Assembly: GCF_002001015.1 (NCBI RefSeq)
Contig: NZ_MUNO01000018.1
Span: forward strand, 248,001-312,000
DNA: 64,000 nt
Direction: 5' to 3'
Source of the DNA: Polaromonas sp. A23
GTDB lineage: Bacteria; Pseudomonadota; Gammaproteobacteria; Burkholderiales; Burkholderiaceae_C
Below, in pieces: positions 17,892-25,618 of this stretch (position 1 is its first letter; each line of letters begins with the position of its first letter). The notes below the pieces were generated by a model that did not search any database, was not told where the DNA came from, and was given only the letters and a program-made list of their open reading frames with translations. A program made the translations under genes and the position numbers.

Positions 17892-18842
17892 ATGAGACCA
17901 CGACTTCTCCTGGCCGCGTTGATCGCCGCAGCCTGCGTGCTTCCCTTTGTCCTGCCGAACTACATGGTATTTCAGATGACCATGGTGCTGGCCTATGCGC
18001 TGGCGCTGCTCGGTCTCAACTTGCTGGTCGGCTTCAATGGCCAGATTTCGCTGGGCCACGGCGCATTCTTTGCGCTGGGCGCCTACACGGCAGCCATGCT
18101 GATGGAACACGCGGGCTGGCCCTACTGGGCGACGATTCCTGCCGCGGCACTGGCTGGCGGCATCGTCGGTTACCTGTTCGGGCTGCCCGCCCTGAAGCTC
18201 GACGGCGTGTACCTGGCGATGGCTACCTTCGCACTGGGCGTCGTCACGCCGCAACTGCTCAAGTACAAGGGCCTGGAGGTGTGGACCGGTGGTTCGCAAG
18301 GCCTGGTGCTGCTCAAGCCTGATGCTCCTTTCGGCTTGCCGCTGAACCCGGACCAATGGCTGTACTTCTTCTGCCTGGGCGTCGCAATAGCGCTGTTCGT
18401 GGTCGCGCACAACCTGTTGCGCGGCGCCATGGGACTGAACCTGGTAGCGGTACGCGACCACCCGATCGCGGCCGAGGCCATGGGTGTGAATAACGCGCGC
18501 ATCAAGAGTGTCACCTTCGGCATCTCCGCCCTGTACACCAGCGTGGGCGGCGCACTGTCCGCAATTGTGGTGCAGTTCGTCGCGCCCGACAGCTTCAACG
18601 TATTCCTGTCGATCACCTTGCTGGTAGGCGCCGTGGTCGGTGGGCTGTCGTCGCTGTCCGGCGCCTTGTTCGGTGCGGTGTTCATTCAATTCGTTCCGCG
18701 CTTCGCGGAACAGGTGTCCAAGGCCGCGCCCTGGGCCGTGTACGGCGTCATCCTGCTGGTGCTGATGCTGCTCTGGCCCGCGGGCGTAGCTGGCGGCATT
18801 GCACGGCTGCGTACCTGGTTTTTTTCAAGGAGACAAACATGA
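17892..18842 (+). CDS. ABC transporter permease (LivM-like)
   Basis: 316-residue permease partner of LivH. It has GLNLLVGFNGQISLGHGAFF near residue 40, the classical LivM signature, and the GLNLVAVRDHPIAAEAMGV coupling loop near 180. The frame stays open far upstream through livH, but the ATG at 17892, 2 nt after the LivH-like stop, begins the normal N-terminus. Its TGA overlaps the receptor ATG. Confidence 0.93.
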   Translation: MRPRLLLAALIAAACVLPFVLPNYMVFQMTMVLAYALALLGLNLLVGFNGQISLGHGAFFALGAYTAAMLMEHAGWPYWATIPAAALAGGIVGYLFGLPALKLDGVYLAMATFALGVVTPQLLKYKGLEVWTGGSQGLVLLKPDAPFGLPLNPDQWLYFFCLGVAIALFVVAHNLLRGAMGLNLVAVRDHPIAAEAMGVNNARIKSVTFGISALYTSVGGALSAIVVQFVAPDSFNVFLSITLLVGAVVGGLSSLSGALFGAVFIQFVPRFAEQVSKAAPWAVYGVILLVLMLLWPAGVAGGIARLRTWFFSRRQT

Positions 18843-20044
18843 AGACAATCGCTCTCGCACTCACGGTGGCCCTGACTCTGGCCTGCAGCAGCGTCTCGGC
18901 TCAGAAGAAGAAATACGACCCCGGCGCCTCGGACACCGAAATCCGCATCGGGCAGACCATGCCTTACAGCGGGCCGGCCTCGATCTACGGTGAAGTGGGC
19001 AAGACCCAGGCGGCCTACTTCCGCATGGTCAATGACCAGGGCGGCGTCAATGGCCGCAAGATCAACTTCCTGAGCCTGGACGACGGCTACTCGCCGCCCA
19101 AGACGGTGGAGGGTGTGCGCAAGCTGGTCGAGCAGGACGAAGTGCTGCTGCTGTACGGCATGTTCGGCACGGCCACCAACAGCGCCATACACCGTTATGT
19201 CAACGCAAAAAAGATCCCGCACCTCCTGCTCCTCACAGGCGCTTCGAAGTGGAACGATCCGCAGAAAAACCCCTGGAGCATGAGCTTCTATCCCGACTAT
19301 CCGTCCGAGGCAAAAGTCTATGCCCGGCAGATCCTGGAAACCAAGCCAGGCGCCAAGATCGCCGTGCTGTACCAGAACGACGACTACGGACGCGACTACC
19401 TCAAGGGCTTCAAGGAAGGTCTGGGCGCCAAGGCCAAGGCAATGATCGTGGCCGAGGCGTCGTACGAACTCACCGACCCCACGGTTGACTCGCAGATCGT
19501 GCAGTTGCGCGGGTCCGGCGCGGACGTGCTGGTCAGTTTCAGCACCGCCAAGGCGGCGATACAGACGCTGCGCAAGGTGCATGACACCGGCTGGAAGCCG
19601 ACCCACTATTTGGCCCAGGGCGCCGCGCTGATCGGCGCGGTATTCAATCCCGCGGGGCCGGAGAAAGCCGCCGGCGTCATTTCCACCGCCTACTCCAAGG
19701 ACCCGAACGACAAGCAGTGGGAAAACGATGCTGCTTTCCAGGACTGGCTGGCCTTCATGAAGAAATACCGGCCCGAGGCAGATCTCCGTCTGGGCTCGCA
19801 CGTCTATGCCTACTCCAGCGCACGCCTGATGGTGGACATCCTGCGTGCCTCCGGCGACACCCTCACGCGTGAGAACGTGCTGAAGCAGGCCGCTTCCATC
19901 AAGGCCGTGCAATTGCCCATGTTCCTGCCTGGTGTGGTGGTCAGCAGCGGGCCGGACGACTACCGCCTGATCAAGTCCCTGCAACCTGTTACTTTCGACG
20001 GCAAGCGCTGGAACAAATTGGGCAGCTTTGTCTCGATCAACTAG
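18839..20044 (+). CDS. Periplasmic branched-chain-amino-acid-type substrate-binding protein (LivK-like)
   Basis: 401-residue solute receptor of the HAAT importer. Residues 1-21 form a signal peptide (cleavage likely after SVSA; the LTLAC within it is a poor lipobox). The mature part begins with DTEIRIGQTMPYSGPAS, then FGTATNSAIHRY near 116 and LYQNDDYGRDY near 180, typical of type I periplasmic folds. Start by ATGA overlap with LivM-like and AAGGAGAC upstream. Likely imports the acid that the adjacent CoA ligase activates. Confidence 0.93.
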   Translation: MKTIALALTVALTLACSSVSAQKKKYDPGASDTEIRIGQTMPYSGPASIYGEVGKTQAAYFRMVNDQGGVNGRKINFLSLDDGYSPPKTVEGVRKLVEQDEVLLLYGMFGTATNSAIHRYVNAKKIPHLLLLTGASKWNDPQKNPWSMSFYPDYPSEAKVYARQILETKPGAKIAVLYQNDDYGRDYLKGFKEGLGAKAKAMIVAEASYELTDPTVDSQIVQLRGSGADVLVSFSTAKAAIQTLRKVHDTGWKPTHYLAQGAALIGAVFNPAGPEKAAGVISTAYSKDPNDKQWENDAAFQDWLAFMKKYRPEADLRLGSHVYAYSSARLMVDILRASGDTLTRENVLKQAASIKAVQLPMFLPGVVVSSGPDDYRLIKSLQPVTFDGKRWNKLGSFVSIN

Positions 20045-20051
20045 AAAACCC

Positions 20052-21014
20052 ATGCATCCTTCATTCAAGACTCTGCGGCTACCGGTCATTGCCGCGCCGC
20101 TGTTCATCATCAGCACGCCGCGGCTGGTGATTGCACAGTGCAAGGCCGGCATCGTCGGTTCGATGCCGGCACTCAATGCCCGCCCGGCCGAGCTGCTGGA
20201 CGACTGGCTCGCCGAGATCACCGAAGCGCTGGCTGCGCACGATCGTGCCAACCCGGAGTCGCCGGCGGCGCCCTATGCCATCAACCAGATCGTGCACAAG
20301 AGCAATGACCGGCTGCAACGCGACATGGAAGTCTGCGCCAGGTACAAAGTGCCGATCGTCATCACCTCTCTGGGCGCGCGGCCCGAGATCAACCAGGCCG
20401 TGCACAGCTGGGGCGGCATCGTGCTGCATGACGTGATCGACGATCGCTTCGCCCGCAAGGCGGTGGAAAAGGGCGCCGACGGCCTGGTCGCCGTGGCGGC
20501 GGGAGCCGGAGGGCACGCAGGCACCACCAGCCCGTTCCCGCTGGTGCAGGAGATTCGCCGCTGGTTCAAGGGACCCCTGGCCTTGAGCGGCGCCATTGCG
20601 TCGGGCAACGCCATCTTGGCCGCGCAAGCGGCGGGCGCAGACTTCGGCTACATCGGCTCGGCCTTCATCGCCACCGAGGAGGCACGGGCCGATGACGCGT
20701 ACAAGCAGATGATTGTGGAGAGCAGCAGCCGCGACATTGTGTACAGCAACCTGTTCACCGGCGTGCACGGCAACTACCTGCGCGGGTCTGTGGTGCGGGC
20801 GGGGCTGGATCCCGATGCGCTGCCGCACAGCGAGGCCAGCCAGATGAACTTTGGCAGCGACCGCGTCAAGCCATGGAAGGACATCTGGGGCTGCGGTCAG
20901 GGCATAGGGGCGATCGAGCAGGTTTTGCCGACCGAGGCTTTGGTGGCGCGGTTGCAGCGTGAATATCAGTCGGCGCGCGAGCGCCTGAGCCTGGAGACAC
21001 TGGTATGTATCTGA
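20052..21014 (+). CDS. Nitronate monooxygenase / NPD-family FMN enzyme
   Basis: 320-residue TIM-barrel flavoprotein of the 2-nitropropane dioxygenase family, which also includes FabK-like enoyl reductases. VIAAPLFIISTPRLVIAQC at the N-terminus, AAGAGGHAGTTSPF near 155 (FMN phosphate region) and ALSGAIASGNAI near 180 are visible. ATG 20052 follows the receptor stop by 7 nt; the in-frame extension to 20028 belongs to the receptor gene. Located between a transporter and a CoA ligase, it may reduce or oxidise a CoA ester or ring intermediate; members with CoA-thioester roles are known but not distinguishable here. Confidence 0.85.
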   Translation: MHPSFKTLRLPVIAAPLFIISTPRLVIAQCKAGIVGSMPALNARPAELLDDWLAEITEALAAHDRANPESPAAPYAINQIVHKSNDRLQRDMEVCARYKVPIVITSLGARPEINQAVHSWGGIVLHDVIDDRFARKAVEKGADGLVAVAAGAGGHAGTTSPFPLVQEIRRWFKGPLALSGAIASGNAILAAQAAGADFGYIGSAFIATEEARADDAYKQMIVESSSRDIVYSNLFTGVHGNYLRGSVVRAGLDPDALPHSEASQMNFGSDRVKPWKDIWGCGQGIGAIEQVLPTEALVARLQREYQSARERLSLETLVCI

Positions 21015-22561
21015 CGCAAGGCTTGCACCGCACATTGCAGCAGCGCCCGGGCGCCGTGGCAACCGTGTTCGGCCAGCGCCGGACAAGTTTTTCGGGACTG
21101 GCAGGCCGCGTCGCCCGGGTGGCCGGCGCGCTGGCGAAGCTCGGCGTAACGAGCGGCGACCGCATCGCCTTGCTGGCGCAGAACAGTGACCGCTATGTCG
21201 AGGGCCTGCTCGCTGTCTGGTGGCTGGGCGCAGTGGCCTGTCCGCTGAACACGCGCTGGAGCGTACCGGAGATCGCTTACGCCCTGAACGACTGCGGGAT
21301 ACGCGTGCTGGTGGTTGACGACACGTTCGCGCCATGGGTTGCGGAACTCAAGGCCCAGGCACCGGCGCTGGGCCCGGTCATCCACGCCGGCGAACAGGCC
21401 ACGCCTGAGGGGCTGCTGGCCTGGGAAGATTTGATCGCCGCTGGTGAGCCGCTGGAAGACGCACGTCCGGCCGCCGACGCACTGGCGGCCATCCTCTACA
21501 CCGGCGGCACCACCGGCACGCCCAAAGGCGTGATGCTGTCCCACGCGAACTTCTGGATCTCGTCGGTAGCGCGCATGGCCGAAGTACCGAACCCGGCACA
21601 CGCCGTGAGTCTGCTGGTGGCGCCGTTGTTCCACGTGGCGGGCCTGGGCCGTGTGGTGTCGCAAATCGTGACCGGATCGACCAGTGTGCTGCTGCCGTCG
21701 TTTCGCGCCGAAACCGTGCTGGCGACGCTGCAGGACGAGCATGTCAGCGATGTCGTGCTGGTGCCCAGCATGCTGCAGATGCTGCTGGATCATCCGTCCT
21801 TTCCGTCGTGCGACTTGCGCCACCTTGATCGCATCATTCACGGTGCGTCGCCGATCTCACCCGGGCTGCTGGAGCGCGCCATGAAAGCTTTGCCGAATTG
21901 CGGATTCCAGAGCGCCTATGGCATGACCGAAACCGCAGCCACGGCCTGCAGCAATGGGCCTTACCGCTGGAGCGAGGGCACGACGCTGGGGCCGCACGAG
22001 CTGGCGGCGGGGCGGGTGTGTTATGGCAACGAGGTACGCGTGGTCGATGTCGGCGGCCGCGAGGTGCCCTGCGGCACGGTGGGCGAGATCACGATCCGCG
22101 GCGCCAACGTCATGCAGGGGTATTGGAACAAGCCGGCGGAGACCAGCGCGGCCCTGCGCAGTGGCTGGCTTTTCACTGGCGACGGCGGCTTCATGGACGA
22201 AGCCGGTTATGTGCACGTCGTCGACCGCGTCAAGGACATGATCATCAGCGGCGGCGAGAACGTCTATTCGGCCGAGGTGGAGGGGGCGCTGTCGCACCAT
22301 CCCGCGGTGGCTGCCTGCGCCGTCATCGGAATCCCGAGCGCCACATGGGGTGAGGCGGTGCACGCCATCGTCATATTGCGCCCCGGCGCGTCGTCCAGTG
22401 ACGAGGAGCTTCGAGCGCATTGCCGCACCCGCCTCGCAGGCTACAAATGCCCCAAGAGCATCGAGTTTCGCGACGCCTTGCCACTGTCACCGGCAGGCAA
22501 GGTGTTGAAGACCGTGCTGCGGGAGCCATTCTGGAGTGGCAATGCGCGACAGATCAATTAA
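21005..22561 (+). CDS. Acyl-CoA synthetase (AMP-dependent CoA ligase)
   Basis: 518-residue ANL ligase with YTGGTTGTPKG (P-loop, Gly replacing the usual Ser) near 164, YGMTETAA near 307, FTGDGGFMDEAGYVHVVDR near 391, and SPAGKVLKT near 498. Overlaps the NMO-like gene by 10 nt, so likely co-translated. It is the last intact gene of the inserted cassette bounded by the 29-bp repeats. Substrate unknown; the transporter beside it should import the same acid. Confidence 0.92.
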   Translation: MYLTQGLHRTLQQRPGAVATVFGQRRTSFSGLAGRVARVAGALAKLGVTSGDRIALLAQNSDRYVEGLLAVWWLGAVACPLNTRWSVPEIAYALNDCGIRVLVVDDTFAPWVAELKAQAPALGPVIHAGEQATPEGLLAWEDLIAAGEPLEDARPAADALAAILYTGGTTGTPKGVMLSHANFWISSVARMAEVPNPAHAVSLLVAPLFHVAGLGRVVSQIVTGSTSVLLPSFRAETVLATLQDEHVSDVVLVPSMLQMLLDHPSFPSCDLRHLDRIIHGASPISPGLLERAMKALPNCGFQSAYGMTETAATACSNGPYRWSEGTTLGPHELAAGRVCYGNEVRVVDVGGREVPCGTVGEITIRGANVMQGYWNKPAETSAALRSGWLFTGDGGFMDEAGYVHVVDRVKDMIISGGENVYSAEVEGALSHHPAVAACAVIGIPSATWGEAVHAIVILRPGASSSDEELRAHCRTRLAGYKCPKSIEFRDALPLSPAGKVLKTVLREPFWSGNARQIN

Positions 22562-22616
22562 GGCTGCAGCGCTGCACGCTTCAGGCATCACCTTACACAA
22601 CTCTCAAGGAAGTTCC

Positions 22617-22664
22617 ATGACAAGAATGTCACGCTGTACCAGGCGGTTTGAGGCGGCGCGATGA
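22617..22664 (+). pseudogene. Truncated gene start at the cassette junction
   Basis: AAGGAAG at 22607-22613 followed by ATG 22617 looks like a genuine translation start, but after three codons the sequence enters the copied thiolase end (22628) in a different frame and stops at 22662-22664, overlapping the maoC ATG. I read this as the first codons of a further cassette gene cut off when the cassette was inserted. It could still couple translation into maoC. Confidence 0.5.
22628..22656 (+). repeat. 29-bp perfect direct repeat, right copy
   Basis: Identical to 15358-15386, the thiolase 3' end. Here it is not in frame with any thiolase sequence and sits 4 nt before the maoC start. Confidence 0.95.
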
Positions 22665-23104
22665 TAGACCGCCGCTACATCGGGCACACCATGCCGGCCT
22701 TTGCGGTCGGTGTCGAGACAGGGCGGTTGCGGTTTTTCGCCAAGGCCACCGACCAGTCGGACCCTGTCTATATTGACGAGGCCGCTGCGAATGCGGTAGG
22801 TTATCCGGGCCTGCCCGTGCCGCCTACCTTTTTCTTCTGCCTGGAGATGGAGTCACCCAACCCGGCCGCTGTTCGCGACCTGCTGGGTCTGGATTACCGC
22901 CGTCTGCTGCATGGTGAACAAGGTTTTACTTATCACACCATGGCCTTTGCCGGTGACACGCTCACCTTCGAGCAGCGCATCGAAGACATCTACGACAAGA
23001 AAAACGGCGCACTCGAGTTCGTGGTGCGCAAGACCCGTGTGAGCAACCAGCGCGCGGAGCTGGTGGCCGAACTGCGCTGTATCACGGTGATGCGCAATGA
23101 CTGA
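22661..23104 (+). CDS. MaoC-like/FAS1-like dehydratase N-terminal domain protein
   Basis: 147-residue single hot-dog protein of the MaoC_dehydrat_N type. It has RFFAKATDQSDPVYIDEAAA near 24 and PGLPVPPTFFFCLEMES near 50, and lacks the GDxNPxH catalytic motif of the partner at 23097. Such N-type and C-type hot-dogs pair as heterodimeric enoyl-CoA hydratases. It overlaps the next gene (ATGAC..TGA), supporting a two-subunit enzyme. Before cassette insertion it would have lain 10 nt after the thiolase stop. Confidence 0.82.
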   Translation: MIDRRYIGHTMPAFAVGVETGRLRFFAKATDQSDPVYIDEAAANAVGYPGLPVPPTFFFCLEMESPNPAAVRDLLGLDYRRLLHGEQGFTYHTMAFAGDTLTFEQRIEDIYDKKNGALEFVVRKTRVSNQRAELVAELRCITVMRND

Positions 23105-23543
23105 GATTTCCATGACAACCATCAAACCCACACCCGTTTTTGATGAGGTGCAGGTGGGCGACTCCCTGCCTTCGTTTGAAACGCCGCCGATCTCGCGCCT
23201 GGCGCTGGCCCTGTACTGCGGTGCGTCCGGCGACCACAACCCCATCCATGTGGACAGCGATTTCGCCAAGTCCGCCGGCCTGCCTGACGTGTTTGCCCAC
23301 GGCATGTTGTCCATGGCCTGGCTGGGGCGTCTGCTGACCCACTGGGTGGCCCAACCGGCCATCCGCACGTTCAGCGTGCGCTTTTTATCGATCACCCATG
23401 TGGGTGAAAGCATCACCTGCACCGGCAAGGTGGTGGAAAAGTTCGAGCAGGGCGGTGAGCGCTGCGTGCGGCTCGAGGTCAGCACCACCAGCCAGGGTGG
23501 CCAGGTCAAGCTGGCGGGTGAAGCCGTGGTCGTTCTGGTCTGA
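23097..23543 (+). CDS. MaoC-type (R)-specific enoyl-CoA hydratase subunit
   Basis: 148-residue hot-dog hydratase. LYCGASGDHNPIHVDSDFA near 40 carries the Asp and His of the MaoC catalytic motif and VFAHGMLSMAWLG follows. Start may be ATG 23097 (overlapping the previous stop) or ATG 23112; the overlap favours the former. Probably forms the catalytic half of a heteromeric hydratase with the 22661 product, hydrating a trans-2-enoyl-CoA. Confidence 0.87.
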   Translation: MTEISMTTIKPTPVFDEVQVGDSLPSFETPPISRLALALYCGASGDHNPIHVDSDFAKSAGLPDVFAHGMLSMAWLGRLLTHWVAQPAIRTFSVRFLSITHVGESITCTGKVVEKFEQGGERCVRLEVSTTSQGGQVKLAGEAVVVLV

Positions 23544-23570
23544 AGCGTGAATGGATTCAAGGAAAAAAGC

Positions 23571-24395
23571 ATGAAAAAACTGGATGGCAAGGTGGCCTTG
23601 GTATCGGGTTCGGGTCGCGGCATTGGCCGTGAAATCGCGCTCAAACTCGCGGCCGAAGGTGCGCGCGTGGTGATCAATGACCTGGACGCCGAACCGGCGC
23701 AGCAGACCGTTGCCGACATCGTGGCGCGCGGCGGCCAGGCCGTCGCCTGCGTCGGCAGCGTGACCGATGCCGACTTTGGCGCGCGGTTTGTCCAGCAGGC
23801 GCTGGACAGCTTTGGCGGCATCGACATCATCGTCAACAATGCCGGCTACACCTGGGACAACGTGGTGCAGAAGATGAGCGACGAGCAGTGGGAGGCGATG
23901 CTGCAGGTGCACCTGACAGCGCCATTCCGCATTCTGCGCGCCGCCTCGGGCTTTATCCGCGAGGCTGCCAAGAAGGAAGCCGAAGCCGGCCAGATGGTGT
24001 TCCGCAAGGTGGTCAACATATCTTCCACTTCTGGTGTTTATGGCAACGCCGGCCAGGCCAACTACGCGGCGGCCAAGGCCGGCATCAACGGCCTGACCAA
24101 GGCGCTGGCCAAGGAGTGGGGCCGCTACAAGGTCAACGTCAACAGCGTGGCCTTTGGCCTGATCATGACGCGCCTGACCGAAGCGCCGGCCGATGCCGAC
24201 GCCAGCATCGACATCGCCGGCCAGCAGATCAAGGTGGGCGTGAATCCACAGGTGCTCAAAAACGCCGAGGCCCTGATTCCGCTGGGCCGTGGCGGCACAC
24301 CGGAAGAAGCCGCCGGCGCGGTCTACATGTTCTGCATTCCGGAATCCAACTATGTGAGCGGGCAGGTGCTGGTCTGCGGCGGTGGACGTCCATGA
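23571..24395 (+). CDS. Short-chain dehydrogenase/reductase (3-hydroxyacyl-CoA dehydrogenase type)
   Basis: 274-residue classical SDR: SGSGRGIGREIALKLA (NAD(P) binding) near 12, NNAGYTWDN near 91, NISSTSGVYGNAGQANYAAAKAG with the catalytic Ser and YxxxK near 150-170. D at DLDAEPAQ after the second strand suggests NAD. ATG 23571 follows AAGGAAAAAAGC; an earlier GTG at 23547 is less likely. Placed after the hydratase and before an acyl-CoA dehydrogenase, it would oxidise the 3-hydroxyacyl-CoA. Stop overlaps the next ATG. Confidence 0.9.
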   Translation: MKKLDGKVALVSGSGRGIGREIALKLAAEGARVVINDLDAEPAQQTVADIVARGGQAVACVGSVTDADFGARFVQQALDSFGGIDIIVNNAGYTWDNVVQKMSDEQWEAMLQVHLTAPFRILRAASGFIREAAKKEAEAGQMVFRKVVNISSTSGVYGNAGQANYAAAKAGINGLTKALAKEWGRYKVNVNSVAFGLIMTRLTEAPADADASIDIAGQQIKVGVNPQVLKNAEALIPLGRGGTPEEAAGAVYMFCIPESNYVSGQVLVCGGGRP

Positions 24396-25588
24396 GTTCC
24401 CCGCCGGTCCACGGAGCCCCCCGCACGGCCGGCATACGGCCTGCGCCGCGTCCCTGGATGGATGCCGACCTGGAGATGCTGCGTGACACCGCGCGCAGGT
24501 TCTTCGAGCGCGAATGTGTGCCGCACGAAGCGCGCTGGACGGCGCAGCATCACGCTGACCGCGATATCTGGAAAAAAGCCGGACAGGCCGGCCTGCTCTG
24601 CGCCAGCATTCCCGAGGAATACGGCGGTGGCAGCGGCAGTTTCCTGCATGAAGCCGTGATCTGCGAAGAGCAGGCCACCGCCATGGTTGCCGCTTTCAGC
24701 AACAACGTGCACAGCGGCATCGTGGCCCACTACATCCTGGCCTATGGCAGCGAAGCGCAAAAGCGGCGCTGGCTGCCGCGCATGGCCACCGGTGAGCTGG
24801 TGGCCGCCATCGCCATGAGCGAGCCCGGCGCAGGTACCGACCTGCAGCGCATCAAGACCAGCGCCCAGCGTGACGGCGGCGACTACCTGATCAGCGGATC
24901 CAAGACTTTCATTACCAACGGCCACCATGCCAACCTGGTCTGCGTTGCCGTCAAGACCGATACTGCGGCCGGTGCCAAGGGCGTGTCCCTGGTGATGGTC
25001 GAAACCGATGGCCTGGAGGGTTTCCGCCGTGGCCGCCTGCTTGAAAAACTCGGCCAGAAGACGATGGACACCACCGAGCTCTTTTTTGACGGCATCCGCG
25101 TGCCCGCAGACAATCTGCTCGGCGGCGAGGAAGGCCGGGGCTTCACCCAGCTCATGCAGCAACTGCCGCAGGAGCGGCTGCTCATTGCCGTCGGCGCCGT
25201 GGCGACCATGCACCGCGCCATTGCGGAAACCACGGACCACGTCCGTCAGCGCGAAATCTTTGGCAAACCCCTGATGGCCCTGCAGAATACCCGCTTCAAG
25301 CTGGCCGAATGCCAGACCCAGGCCACGGTGGCGCGCAGCTTCGTTGACGACTGCATCGGACGCTTGCTGCGCGGTGAACTTGATGTGCCCACCGCAGCCA
25401 TGGCCAAATGGTGGACCACGCAGACCAACTGCCAGATCGTCGACGAGTGCCTGCAGCTGTTCGGTGGTTACGGCTACATGACCGAATACCCGATCAGCCG
25501 GCTGTATGCCGATGTGCGCGTCGGCAAGATCTACGGCGGCGCCAATGAGGTCATGAAGGAGATTATTGCCCGCGCCATGGACCGGTAG
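24392..25588 (+). CDS. Acyl-CoA dehydrogenase
   Basis: 398-residue acyl-CoA dehydrogenase. AIAMSEPGAGTDLQRIKT near 147 is the FAD signature. The C-terminal motif is IYGGANEVMKEII, Gly in place of the medium-chain Glu, while LPQERLLIA near 258 supplies the isovaleryl-type Glu base. ATG 24392 overlaps the SDR stop; the frame is open far upstream but the preceding part is SDR read out of frame. The conserved order with SDR, ligase and hydratase marks a full beta-oxidation set. Confidence 0.9.
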   Translation: MSSPPVHGAPRTAGIRPAPRPWMDADLEMLRDTARRFFERECVPHEARWTAQHHADRDIWKKAGQAGLLCASIPEEYGGGSGSFLHEAVICEEQATAMVAAFSNNVHSGIVAHYILAYGSEAQKRRWLPRMATGELVAAIAMSEPGAGTDLQRIKTSAQRDGGDYLISGSKTFITNGHHANLVCVAVKTDTAAGAKGVSLVMVETDGLEGFRRGRLLEKLGQKTMDTTELFFDGIRVPADNLLGGEEGRGFTQLMQQLPQERLLIAVGAVATMHRAIAETTDHVRQREIFGKPLMALQNTRFKLAECQTQATVARSFVDDCIGRLLRGELDVPTAAMAKWWTTQTNCQIVDECLQLFGGYGYMTEYPISRLYADVRVGKIYGGANEVMKEIIARAMDR

Positions 25589-25618
25589 TGCTGCACCGAG
25601 AACAAAGAGAGACAAGAC

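Noticed and set aside
16890..18842. 650-codon frame that would fuse an N-terminal extension to the LivM-like permease
   Set aside because: The first 334 codons are livF/livH read out of frame; the ATG at 17892 gives the normal LivM start.
23888..25588. 566-codon acyl-CoA dehydrogenase with a 168-residue extension
   Set aside because: The extension is the SDR gene in another frame; ATG 24392 with ATGA coupling gives normal family length.
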